Shown here: piece after piece, positions 1-5,185 of the stretch
Position numbering within the stretch: position 1 is the stretch's first letter
Layout: each line of letters starts with the position of its first letter
Origin: an uncultured bacterium
GTDB lineage: Bacteria > Planctomycetota > UBA8108
Assembly (NCBI GenBank): GCA_913050545.1
Contig: CAJWZY010000090.1
Span: 1-7,924 of the forward strand
Direction: 5' to 3'
Length of the DNA: 7,924 nt
Translations under genes and position numbers: made by a program
The notes under the pieces: model-generated
Databases searched by the model: none
What the model saw: only the letters and a program-made list of their open reading frames with translations
Told to the model about the DNA's origin: nothing

Positions 1-113
1 GAGGCGCTCGGTGCGGCGAACGCCGGGGTCATCGCATCGAGAAACGGCAGGGCCACAGCGGTCCCCATACCCCTCAGGAAGGTACGACGCGGCAATGCTG
101 TCCCCATGGTCAT
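1..113 (-). CDS. DUF1552 family protein, N-terminal fragment (runs off left edge)
   Basis: Only 37 complete codons are present. The protein starts MTMGTALPRRTFLRGMGTAV and continues with a hydrophobic stretch ending around LPFLDAMTPAFAAPSA. The RRTFLRG motif followed by a hydrophobic segment and an AFA-A type cleavage site is the Tat-like export signal that DUF1552 proteins usually carry, and DUF1552 genes usually sit directly behind a DUF1592-type gene, as here. The start codon at 113-111 overlaps the upstream TGA as ATGA, which suggests translational coupling. An AGGAGG ribosome-binding site lies 11 bases upstream of this ATG. The second ATG, two codons on, is less well placed. The DUF1552 function is not known; the pair is thought to act in the cell envelope or periplasm. 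The body of the protein is outside the window, so the family call rests on the signal region and the neighbour. Confidence 0.72.
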   Translation of the reverse strand, partial: MTMGTALPRRTFLRGMGTAVALPFLDAMTPAFAAPSA

Positions 114-2404
114 GACTCCGGGATCCTCCTCATCCTGAATGGTACGCTATCGACGACGGCAGCGACCAGTGCAGAAAACCGATAGTCCCCCGACTGGGCT
201 CGTCTCCTAATCTCCCGCACAGCTGGCCGGTCGTACCACTCCAGGCCCCGGCCGACTGCGTAGGTTAGCAACTTCTCGGCCAGTGCTTCGACAAACTCGT
301 GCCGACGAGCTAGCAACACGCCTCGCAGTCCAGCTGGTCCATCGACCAGCGTCCCGTCGGGCAGCGCTCCGGACGCCTCTACCGCCACGCCGTCATCCTC
401 AGTCCGGTAGGCGCCTACCGCGTCGAAGTTCTCCAAGGCAAACCCAATCGGGTCGAGTCGTGCGTGACAGACGGCGCATGCCGGGCTAGCGCGGTGTAGC
501 TCTAACGCTTTTCGCAAATTGCCCGCTGAGGTCTCGGCACTACTGGCGAGCGTCGGCACGTCAGGCGGGGGTGGAGGAGGGGGCGCACCCAGCAGATTCT
601 CGAGTACCCACTTGCCCCGTAGTACCGGCGACGTCCGGGTCGGATACGACGTCACCATCAACACACTGCCGTGGGTCAAGATGCCACGACGTGGGGTGCC
701 CGCCAACGACACACGACGAAAGTAGCCCCCCTCTACTCCCTCTATGCCGTAGAACGCTGCCAAGCGCTCGTTAAGAAACGTGTAGTCGGCATCGATCAGG
801 TCCAAGACACTCTGGTCCTTGCGAATCAGATGTCCCAGGAACTCCTCTGTTTCACGTTGAAAAGCATGGCGGAGCCCCTCGTCGAACTGTGTGAATCGTT
901 CAGGGTCTGGTGTCCAATCCGCCACGTTGCGAAGGTGCAGCCACTGCCCACCGAAGTTGTCAACCAACGCCCTCGCCCTCGGATCAGCTAGCATCCGCGC
1001 GATCTGAGACGACAGCACGCCAGGTTCGTCGAGCCGCCCCTCTTCTGCTAACCCGAGCAACTCGTCATCTGGGATGCTGCTCCACAAGAAAAATGAAAGC
1101 CGCGACGCCAAGTCAATGTTCCCGAGACGATACAGATCTCCAGGCTCAAGCCCCTCCGGGGCACGTACTGTCCGAAAAAGGAAATTCGGCGACACGAGCA
1201 CACCACTCAGGCCCATCTCAATGCCATCATCGAAGCTTCCACCGTCCGTAAGTCCGACCGTAAATAACTCAACTAGAGGATCAACGTCAGCCACCGTGAC
1301 CGGACGTCGATAGTCGCGCCTGGCCAGTCTCCCCAGAATCTCCCTCGCACAGGGCTCCTCTGGTCCGCCAACTTCCGGCCTGCACACAAAAATTCGTCGG
1401 CGACTCTCAGTCTCTCCGGGACCGGTCGGCGTAAATGGCCCACCAACGAGCAGGTAGTCAACGGAGACTCCGTTGGGTTCACGCATCTCGCTACCTTCGG
1501 TCTTCGCGTACTCCGTGAGAAAACCGGCGGCAATTTCGTGTTCACCCGCGGACAGCCGCAACCGTAATTCGAAATTTCGGGTTCCCTGGTTAGCTTCCTG
1601 TCCGTCGAAGTCCGCATCGAAAAGCCGCGTTCGCACCCCATCCACGCGCAGATCGAGTTTCGGGGCAGGCAGACCGGGCGCGCGGCGCCCGCGGACCCGC
1701 ACGGTGAACACGTATTCGGCATCGAACGCAAAAAAATGTTTAAACAGGATGCCGCCGCGCACGTTCGGCGGCAGCCCGTCAATCGCCTCGTCTGTGATTT
1801 CCTTAAGCGGAATTGTCTTTGCCCCGCGCAGGCCTTCATTGGCGGTAACCACGATGCTGCAGGTAGAATCAAGAATTCTCGTTCGCAAAGAATCCGCGCT
1901 GAATCCACCGAATACCACGCTGTGAACTGCCCCGATCCGGGCACACGCCAGGACGGCGACCGCCAACTCGACAACCATCGGCAGGTAAATACAAACCCGG
2001 TCGCCCTTGGCGACCCCGAGTGCACGCAGGCCAGAGGCAAAACGGCAGACCTCCCCGAGAAGCTCCTGGTAGGTCAACTTCTTCGAATCGGCCGGGTCGT
2101 TTCCTTCCCAGATGATAGCCACCTCATCTCCCCGGCCAGCTTCTACATGGCGGTCAAGGCAATTTGCGGACGCGTTCAGTTGCCCGCCTTCGAACCAGCT
2201 GATGGAAGGATCTTCAAAGTCCCATTCGCACACATTATCCCATCTTTTGATCCACTCGAGCCGCTCCGCCTTCTCGGCCCAGAAAGATTCTGGATCTTCG
2301 ATGCTACGTTGATAATCTTCTCTGTATTGCCCCAGGCTGCCGATGTGTGCGCGCTCGCTGAAAGCTGCGGGCGGCGGATATTTGGAGTCCGATCCTTCAG
2401 ACAT
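110..2404 (-). CDS. Chimeric reading frame: acetyl-CoA synthetase N-terminus joined in frame to DUF1592-family C-terminus
   Basis: The frame is open for 764 codons but encodes two unrelated proteins. Residues 1-208 match the start of acetyl-CoA synthetase (acetate + ATP + CoA to acetyl-CoA): the Acs N-terminal domain (about 26-83), then the start of the AMP-binding domain with VVFGGFSADSLRTRI (163-177) and ANEGLRGAKTIPLK (188-201). The ATP-binding signature, the adenylation core and the C-terminal lysine domain of the roughly 650-residue enzyme are missing. From GLPPNVRGG (210-218) the protein is a planctomycete-type DUF protein: a beta-rich domain (215-322), DUF1595 (350-411, ending SPNFLFR), DUF1592 (424-553, LASRLSFFLWSSIPDDELL), DUF1588 (559-668, with haem-type CAVCH at 643-647 and DPIGFALENFD) and DUF1585 (675-757). 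That family normally also has a signal peptide, an N-terminal cytochrome motif and DUF1587, all absent here. The start is clear: GGGAGGA lies 6 bases upstream. Neither half could do its normal job. Assembly error is more likely than a real fusion. Confidence 0.85.
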   Translation of the reverse strand: MSEGSDSKYPPPAAFSERAHIGSLGQYREDYQRSIEDPESFWAEKAERLEWIKRWDNVCEWDFEDPSISWFEGGQLNASANCLDRHVEAGRGDEVAIIWEGNDPADSKKLTYQELLGEVCRFASGLRALGVAKGDRVCIYLPMVVELAVAVLACARIGAVHSVVFGGFSADSLRTRILDSTCSIVVTANEGLRGAKTIPLKEITDEAIDGLPPNVRGGILFKHFFAFDAEYVFTVRVRGRRAPGLPAPKLDLRVDGVRTRLFDADFDGQEANQGTRNFELRLRLSAGEHEIAAGFLTEYAKTEGSEMREPNGVSVDYLLVGGPFTPTGPGETESRRRIFVCRPEVGGPEEPCAREILGRLARRDYRRPVTVADVDPLVELFTVGLTDGGSFDDGIEMGLSGVLVSPNFLFRTVRAPEGLEPGDLYRLGNIDLASRLSFFLWSSIPDDELLGLAEEGRLDEPGVLSSQIARMLADPRARALVDNFGGQWLHLRNVADWTPDPERFTQFDEGLRHAFQRETEEFLGHLIRKDQSVLDLIDADYTFLNERLAAFYGIEGVEGGYFRRVSLAGTPRRGILTHGSVLMVTSYPTRTSPVLRGKWVLENLLGAPPPPPPPDVPTLASSAETSAGNLRKALELHRASPACAVCHARLDPIGFALENFDAVGAYRTEDDGVAVEASGALPDGTLVDGPAGLRGVLLARRHEFVEALAEKLLTYAVGRGLEWYDRPAVREIRRRAQSGDYRFSALVAAVVDSVPFRMRRIPES
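113..1778 (-). pseudogene. DUF1592/DUF1595/DUF1588/DUF1585 protein lacking its N-terminus
   Basis: About 555 residues of a planctomycete-type cytochrome-associated protein, from the GLPPNVRGG motif to the natural C-terminus. Recognisable blocks in order are a beta-rich, possibly carbohydrate-binding domain; CAREILGRLARRDYRRPVT (DUF1595); LASRLSFFLWSSIPDDELL and RMLADPRA (DUF1592); TSPVLRGKWVLENLLG with a seven-proline run and CAVCH (DUF1588); and KLLTYAVGRGLEWYDRP (DUF1585). The last cysteine pair plus histidine could bind haem covalently. The export signal, first cytochrome domain and DUF1587 are replaced by Acs sequence. No plausible internal start with a ribosome-binding site begins at the boundary. 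The downstream DUF1552 gene is coupled by ATGA, as in the usual two-gene unit, so this end looks native. Leucine codons CTA and TTA are clearly more frequent here than in the other genes of the window. Confidence 0.78.
1766..1796 (-). other. Junction between Acs-like and DUF1592-like coding sequence
   Basis: On the minus strand the translation passes from IPLKEITDEAI (Acs family, residues 198-208) directly into DGLPPNVRGGIL (DUF1592 family, 209-220). Both families can carry a Gly-Leu-Pro or similar at this point, so a few bases of shared sequence may mark the crossover. The exact breakpoint cannot be fixed to better than about 20 bases by eye. There is no inverted repeat, target duplication or transposase remnant beside it. 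Confidence 0.7.
1779..2404 (-). pseudogene. acs: Acetyl-CoA synthetase, N-terminal fragment (about 208 of 650 residues)
   Basis: This is the promoter-proximal third of an AMP-forming acetyl-CoA synthetase, up to about residue 208 of the chimeric frame. The typical order is kept: the Y-x-x-SIEDPESFW helix, WDFEDPSISWFEGGQLN, NCLDRH, DEVAIIWEGN, LTYQELL, GDRVCIYLPM, and the FGGFS and EGLRG segments. Arg193 sits in the segment that contacts CoA in characterised Acs enzymes. All catalytic motifs downstream, including the Ser/Thr/Gly-rich ATP loop and the acetylated lysine region, are lost at the junction. None of the 17 or so leucines I read in this part uses CTA or TTA, as in the genes to its right. 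This part therefore probably belongs to the resident genome, and the rest of acs may be on another contig if the join is artificial. Confidence 0.8.
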
Positions 2405-2410
2405 CGCATT

Positions 2411-2417
2411 TCCTCCC
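2411..2417 (-). promoter_or_regulatory. Ribosome-binding site of the acs start
   Basis: The minus strand reads GGGAGGA, six bases before the ATG at 2404-2402. This is close to the ideal Shine-Dalgarno sequence and spacing. It fixes the start of the chimeric frame and shows that the acs 5' end is intact. Confidence 0.8.
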
Positions 2418-2447
2418 AGTGTTGTTCATTTACACGACCATCCTGAG

Positions 2448-2453
2448 AATATA
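2448..2453 (-). promoter_or_regulatory. Possible -10 box for acs
   Basis: The minus strand reads TATATT (5 of 6 bases of the sigma-70 -10 consensus) in an AT-rich patch 44 bases before the acs start. No convincing -35 box lies 16-18 bases further upstream, so this would need an activator or is a chance match. The rest of the 119-base gap between the divergent genes (2405-2523) shows no repeats or hairpins that I would defend. Confidence 0.25.
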
Positions 2454-2523
2454 ACCCATTTCCCCCCTCTGATGGGAGAGGCTGGGACGAAGAGGTCATG
2501 TGATGTGATAAACTCCCGGCGCT

Positions 2524-3435
2524 ATGACCATCCAAGCTGCCAGCCTGACTGCCTTGACGCCCGATGAGGCTGTAGCCACCGCAAGTGCCATCCTCGATGC
2601 GGGATACGAGGGCATCATCCTCGAGAACCCCATCCACCAGGATGCATGGCGCGCATTGCTCCCCCTGTTGCCAAGAGAGTCTGTAAAAGCGATGCAGCTC
2701 TTCCTGCCCTGTCCACGTGGACAGCAACCCGGGAGCACATCTCCATACGAGGTTGCAACAGAGAACCCCAGGAGTCGTGAGGGGATGCTTCGCCAGGCGA
2801 GAAAAACCCTTGAGGCGGCGGACCAGGTTGGCTCTCCGATCATACTCCTGCCAGTCACGCAACTGAACGAGCCCGGCCTCTCATGGAACTATCGCCCACC
2901 AACAGTTGCCCCTGACCCCTCTGAACAGCAACAGCGCGCCGCCAGCGAGGAAGCCCATCAGCGCAGGGACTCACTCCTTATTCTGCTTTCGCAACTACTG
3001 GAGCATGCCGAGCGTTACGCCCTCACGATTTGCCTGACTCCAAGCAATCGTTCCGGGGAATTGCCCATTGCAGAAGAAGCTCTGGCCTGCATGCGGGAAT
3101 TCGAGGGCGCCGCCCTCGGACTCTGGCTTGACACCACTCGCCTTCCAACTGAATTCCTTCGAGTGCCGCGAATTGCAGAGCCGAAGATGGAAACCCGTGA
3201 AGAGGACTGGCTAGCCACCGTCCAGGGCGCCTTCCTTCATGACCAGGGCCCTGTCCGAGATTCCTGCGCACCAGGGCAGGGCAATGTCCCATGGGAGCTG
3301 ATTTCGAGCGCCCTGCAGAACCTGCCGATCTGGAGCGTTCCCGCCAATCACTATGATGCCCTCGCAGATGGGCTGCATTTTATGGCCGGCCTGAGAGAAA
3401 AACCGGAGGAGCCCGACGGGCTGCTGGGAAGCTGA
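2524..3435 (+). CDS. TIM-barrel protein, sugar phosphate isomerase/epimerase family, probably with a degenerate active site
   Basis: The 303-residue protein has the layout of the xylose-isomerase-like (AP endonuclease 2 type) TIM barrels: AGYEGIILEN at the second strand (26-35); a helix with the R-x-x-x-L-R-Q-A-x-K pattern before GSPIILLPV (103-111); HAERYALTICLTPSN (161-175); GLWLDTTR (199-206); GAFLHD (235-240); GQGNVPWELI (251-260), the family's G-x-G-x-x-x-W turn; and a final helix DALADGLHFMAGL. In active members the ends of strands 4, 5 and 8 and the D-x-G-H after strand 6 supply His/Glu/Asp ligands for a divalent metal. Here strand 5 ends in LTP instead of a Glu, strand 6 keeps Asp203 but has Arg206 in place of His, and strand 8 (IWSVPAN) has no Glu. 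It may therefore be a non-catalytic relative or use other chemistry. No Shine-Dalgarno is visible; a GATAAA at 2507-2512 could place the transcript start almost at the ATG. It is divergent from acs and converges on the TPR-like gene. Confidence 0.75.
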   Translation: MTIQAASLTALTPDEAVATASAILDAGYEGIILENPIHQDAWRALLPLLPRESVKAMQLFLPCPRGQQPGSTSPYEVATENPRSREGMLRQARKTLEAADQVGSPIILLPVTQLNEPGLSWNYRPPTVAPDPSEQQQRAASEEAHQRRDSLLILLSQLLEHAERYALTICLTPSNRSGELPIAEEALACMREFEGAALGLWLDTTRLPTEFLRVPRIAEPKMETREEDWLATVQGAFLHDQGPVRDSCAPGQGNVPWELISSALQNLPIWSVPANHYDALADGLHFMAGLREKPEEPDGLLGS

Positions 3436-3442
3436 GAGCCGA

Positions 3443-4408
3443 CTAGGCCGAATCCGGCCGCGTGTCGATAGCAGAAAGGATGGCGCGGGCGCGGGCCCGC
3501 CTTGCTTCATCCGGCTCCAGCTCAACGAAAAGACTGAAATATTTCCTGCTCTTGTCAATATGGCTTGCGCGGTAGTGCAGATAGCCCAGATTGAAATACG
3601 TCTCGGCCTCTATCTGGTCAGCGGGATGGGTCTCCACATGATGCTCGAGAACTCGCGCAGCGCTTTCATCCTGGCCGCCATCGATCAGTTTCTCGCCGAG
3701 TGCTTTTTCCATGCCCGCATCAAACCGCACAGAGCGGTCTTCTTCAACGTGCTGCGAATAGATCTCGTAAGCCGCCTCAAAATCTTCCCCCTCAAGGAGC
3801 GCTGCAAGGACTTCTTCCACAGAGCCTTCCTCCGGCTCCGCGGTGGCGCTTAAGGCGTCTTCTTCGACAACAAGAGCATAGTCCTGGTCGGTTTCCACCT
3901 CTTCTCCGACCACGGAGCCAGAAAGGCGTGTCTTCACATCCTCTGCGCGAATCCTGGTGCTGGAGAACCCACCCGAGGCCCTGTCCGGGTCCTGATCATC
4001 GGTGGCTGCTGACTTCTTCGCTGAACCAGGGAACAGGTCCTCACCAGCACCCTGGCGCCGGCGGCCGACAAGGAAAAACCAACTGAACCCAAGCACTGCA
4101 GCCCCCAGAGGGGCGCCCAGCACCAGCCACAGATTCTCTCGTATCCAGCCTGCGGTGCCTGCAGGCTTCCCGGGCGGCGCATCTGTAGCGGGCTTGCCCG
4201 AAACAGATGGCGAAGCACCCTCTTCTGATTTTGTGGTCGAAGTCGCAGCCCCGGCCTTTTGCGGAGTTTTAACAACTCCTCCGCTCCGCTTCTCGCTTTG
4301 TGCAACCGCCACCTCCGCACCCGGCTGAAAAGACACACCCAGGACAAAGATCCCAATAAGTACAATACCGCGGTAAAGCATTCTCGAGCGCCTCGATAAC
4401 AACACCAT
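3443..4408 (-). CDS. Membrane-anchored protein with C-terminal TPR-like repeats
   Basis: I do not recognise a named family. The 321-residue protein has an N-terminal hydrophobic export segment (about 12-37, ending AVAQ, a plausible signal peptidase site). A low-complexity Ala/Pro/Lys/Thr linker follows (40-88), then a transmembrane helix (93-115) followed by RRR, and an acidic region (about 135-200). A helical C-terminus (197-315) includes an A-x-x-Y-F-N-L-G-Y-L-H-Y-R stretch with the spacing of a tetratricopeptide repeat. The basic residues after the helix suggest that the TPR-like part faces the cytoplasm, possibly as a protein-interaction scaffold. Two starts are possible: the ATG at 4408 has no clear ribosome-binding site, while the ATG at 4381 (residue 10) has GAGG about 10 bases upstream and would give a tidier signal peptide. 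The gene ends 7 bases from the stop of the convergent TIM-barrel gene. Confidence 0.72.
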   Translation of the reverse strand: MVLLSRRSRMLYRGIVLIGIFVLGVSFQPGAEVAVAQSEKRSGGVVKTPQKAGAATSTTKSEEGASPSVSGKPATDAPPGKPAGTAGWIRENLWLVLGAPLGAAVLGFSWFFLVGRRRQGAGEDLFPGSAKKSAATDDQDPDRASGGFSSTRIRAEDVKTRLSGSVVGEEVETDQDYALVVEEDALSATAEPEEGSVEEVLAALLEGEDFEAAYEIYSQHVEEDRSVRFDAGMEKALGEKLIDGGQDESAARVLEHHVETHPADQIEAETYFNLGYLHYRASHIDKSRKYFSLFVELEPDEARRARARAILSAIDTRPDSA

Positions 4409-4464
4409 GAAACAAAAACGGAAGATCTCTGCCTCGGCAATAACTCACTGAGTACAGCTTTACG

Positions 4465-4470
4465 ATTCTA
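4465..4470 (-). promoter_or_regulatory. Possible -10 box for the TPR-like gene
   Basis: The minus strand reads TAGAAT, 5 of 6 bases of the -10 consensus, about 56 bases before the first ATG of the TPR-like gene. The region where a -35 box should lie has only a weak match (TGGAAG at 15-base spacing). It is the best candidate on this strand in the gap. Confidence 0.35.
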
Positions 4471-4516
4471 CCAGATGAGGCTCCGCTTCCATCCGATGGT
4501 TTTATTCAGGCTGCCC

Positions 4517-4559
4517 CAAGGGGGTGTAAAGAAGTCCGCCGCAGCGCCTCAAGGGGGTG
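4517..4559 (+). repeat. Direct repeat CAAGGGGGTG, two copies 33 bases apart
   Basis: CAAGGGGGTG occurs at 4517-4526 and again at 4550-4559. The copies are exact and their starts are 33 bases apart, about three turns of the helix, so both would face the same side of the DNA. The second copy overlaps by two bases the candidate -35 box TGGACA (4558-4563). Position and phasing fit a regulator-binding site; this is inference. Confidence 0.5.
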
Positions 4560-4585
4560 GACAAGCTGTTCTCTGGCGGTAGTAT
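4558..4585 (+). promoter_or_regulatory. Candidate sigma-70-type promoter upstream of the 40-residue gene
   Basis: TGGACA (4558-4563; one mismatch to TTGACA) is followed after 16 bases by TAGTAT (4580-4585; 4 of 6 to TATAAT). The overlapping TATACC at 4583-4588 is an alternative -10 at 19-base spacing. A transcript would start near 4592, giving a leader of about 75 bases before the ATG at 4667. Confidence 0.4.
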
Positions 4586-4597
4586 ACCTTCTCGTTT

Positions 4598-4641
4598 CAG
4601 GCAGGACGGCGTTCCCGCTCCGCCTGGGCTTTGGTTTTTTT
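4598..4641 (+). promoter_or_regulatory. Leader hairpin followed by a T run (possible attenuator)
   Basis: CAGGC at 4598-4602 pairs with GCCTG at 4622-4626. Inside, GGA (4604-4606) pairs with TCC (4619-4621) and GCG (4609-4611) pairs with CGC (4616-4618) around a TTCC loop, about 11 pairs with two small bulges. After eight bases come seven T (4635-4641), and ten bases later the ribosome-binding site of the 40-residue gene. The T run is further from the stem than in a standard intrinsic terminator, so it could be an attenuator, a leader structure or chance. Confidence 0.35.
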
Positions 4642-4650
4642 CCCTAATTC

Positions 4651-4656
4651 AGGAGA
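4651..4656 (+). promoter_or_regulatory. Ribosome-binding site of the 40-residue gene
   Basis: AGGAGA lies 10 bases before the ATG at 4667. This strong match is the main reason to accept such a short, low-complexity reading frame as a gene. Confidence 0.65.
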
Positions 4657-4666
4657 CGGTTGGCCT

Positions 4667-4789
4667 ATGTGGTTTGAAGAAGATGAGGAACTGACACCGG
4701 AAATAACTAACGAGCTCCCTGCCGATGACGGCGACGACGCTGGCGGCGACGACGGTGGCGGAGACGCTGGCGGCGACGACAACAGTTGA
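4667..4789 (+). CDS. 40-residue, highly acidic Asp/Gly-rich microprotein
   Basis: The frame encodes MWFEEDEELTPEITNELPAD followed by an Asp/Gly/Ala tail (20-38) and Asn-Ser. Sixteen of 40 residues are Asp or Glu and there is no Lys, Arg or His, so the predicted charge is strongly negative. The start has AGGAGA ten bases upstream and a plausible promoter and structured leader before it. The tail contains DAGGDD twice, encoded by an exact 18-base repeat. No function is known to me. The acidic tail could bind metal ions or basic proteins, or mimic nucleic acid; these are guesses. It precedes another acidic small protein on the same strand, 53 bases downstream, so the two may share a transcript. 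The TGA at 4787 is followed by a second in-frame TGA at 4790. Confidence 0.6.
   Translation: MWFEEDEELTPEITNELPADDGDDAGGDDGGGDAGGDDNS
4736..4780 (+). repeat. In-frame 18-base direct repeat within the 40-residue gene
   Basis: GACGCTGGCGGCGACGAC occurs at 4736-4753 and 4763-4780, 27 bases (nine codons) apart, encoding DAGGDD twice. The tail probably grew by slippage or tandem duplication and may vary in length between strains. Confidence 0.85.
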
Positions 4790-4804
4790 TGATTCAGCAC
4801 TTCT

Positions 4805-4822
4805 GAGGCGGCAAACCGCCTC
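4805..4822 (+). promoter_or_regulatory. Hairpin GAGGCGG-CAAA-CCGCCTC before the 106-residue gene
   Basis: A perfect 7-base stem with a 4-base loop lies between the microprotein stop (4789) and the ATG at 4843. No T run follows, so it is not a standard intrinsic terminator. It may shield the 3' end of the upstream message or affect translation of the next gene, whose ribosome-binding site is weak (AGG about eight bases before the ATG). Confidence 0.5.
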
Positions 4823-4842
4823 CGGAAACCCAGGCATTACTT

Positions 4843-5163
4843 ATGTCCCAAGAAGAGGAAACTCCTCAAGAACAGGACCCGGAGCAGTCTGACCAGGCGA
4901 CTTCGTCAGAAGAATCGCTGGCCAACGATGCCGTGGAAGAAGCTGTCGCATCTGAAGAAATCAATCGGCCCCCGTTTGCAATCCGCGCGGGGGCCGTAAT
5001 TTCTTACGGCCAGAAAACCGGGCGTGTAAAGACAGTCCGGGGCAATGGAGCCGAACCTTACGAAGTCGGAATCCAGTGGGCCGGAGACAAACACCCGGTG
5101 TGGTTCCTGTATCGCGCTCTCAAGGGGGCCTACGAACAGGGGAACCTCAAGGTCAAGTCCTGA
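4843..5163 (+). CDS. Small protein with acidic N-terminal tail and basic beta-rich domain
   Basis: I do not recognise the family. Residues 1-41 form an acidic, probably disordered tail with 14 Asp/Glu and no Lys or Arg. From residue 42 to 106 the character changes to alternating hydrophobic and basic residues, suggesting a small beta-barrel or SH3-like fold: FAIRAGAVISYGQKTGRVKT (45-64), YEVGIQWAG (73-81), then HPVWFLYRALKGAY (84-97) and GNLKVKS at the end. The tail may shield or regulate the basic domain, which could contact nucleic acid or another protein; this is inference. There is no signal peptide or membrane segment, so it should be cytoplasmic. It lies between the 40-residue acidic protein and the DUF456 gene on the same strand. 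The start has only a weak ribosome-binding site, but no better in-frame start exists nearby. Confidence 0.68.
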   Translation: MSQEEETPQEQDPEQSDQATSSEESLANDAVEEAVASEEINRPPFAIRAGAVISYGQKTGRVKTVRGNGAEPYEVGIQWAGDKHPVWFLYRALKGAYEQGNLKVKS

Positions 5164-5185
5164 AGCCGGCGCCTGTTTCTGCCTG

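Larger units (their letters stand above)
4409..4666. other. 258-base intergenic region between divergent genes
   Basis: No credible open reading frame lies here. It holds promoter candidates for both directions (minus near 4465; plus with boxes near 4558 and 4580), a 10-base direct repeat at 4517-4526 and 4550-4559, and a hairpin (4598-4626) followed by a seven-T run (4635-4641) in what would be the leader of the 40-residue gene. The stretch 4471-4516 shows nothing I can name. Confidence 0.6.

Noticed and set aside
571..600. G-run / seven-proline tract as a special element
   Set aside because: A proline-rich stretch at this point is a normal feature of DUF1588-type proteins.
1273..2040. Long minus-strand open frame (255 codons) inside the chimeric gene
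   Set aside because: It is a different frame over the Acs and DUF coding sequence, has no family signature or ribosome-binding site, and has the composition of a shadow frame.
1736..2446. Plus-strand open frame of 236 codons opposite the acs fragment
   Set aside because: It lies antisense to clearly conserved Acs sequence and has no recognisable motif.
2176..2862. Minus-strand open frame of 228 codons spanning the acs start and the TIM-barrel gene
   Set aside because: It overlaps two better-supported genes and the intergenic region, and its translation resembles no protein family.
3446..3459. Inverted repeat GGCCG-AATC-CGGCC as a two-way terminator between the convergent genes
   Set aside because: It is short, lies inside the end of the TPR-like coding sequence, and has no T run on either strand.
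4597..4837. Minus-strand serine/proline- and valine-rich open frames opposite the microprotein
   Set aside because: They are antisense images of the Asp/Gly repeat, with no ribosome-binding site or known family.
5120..5129. Possible third copy of the intergenic direct repeat (CTCAAGGGGG)
   Set aside because: It is only a partial match, lies in coding sequence, and is explained by codons for Leu-Lys-Gly.
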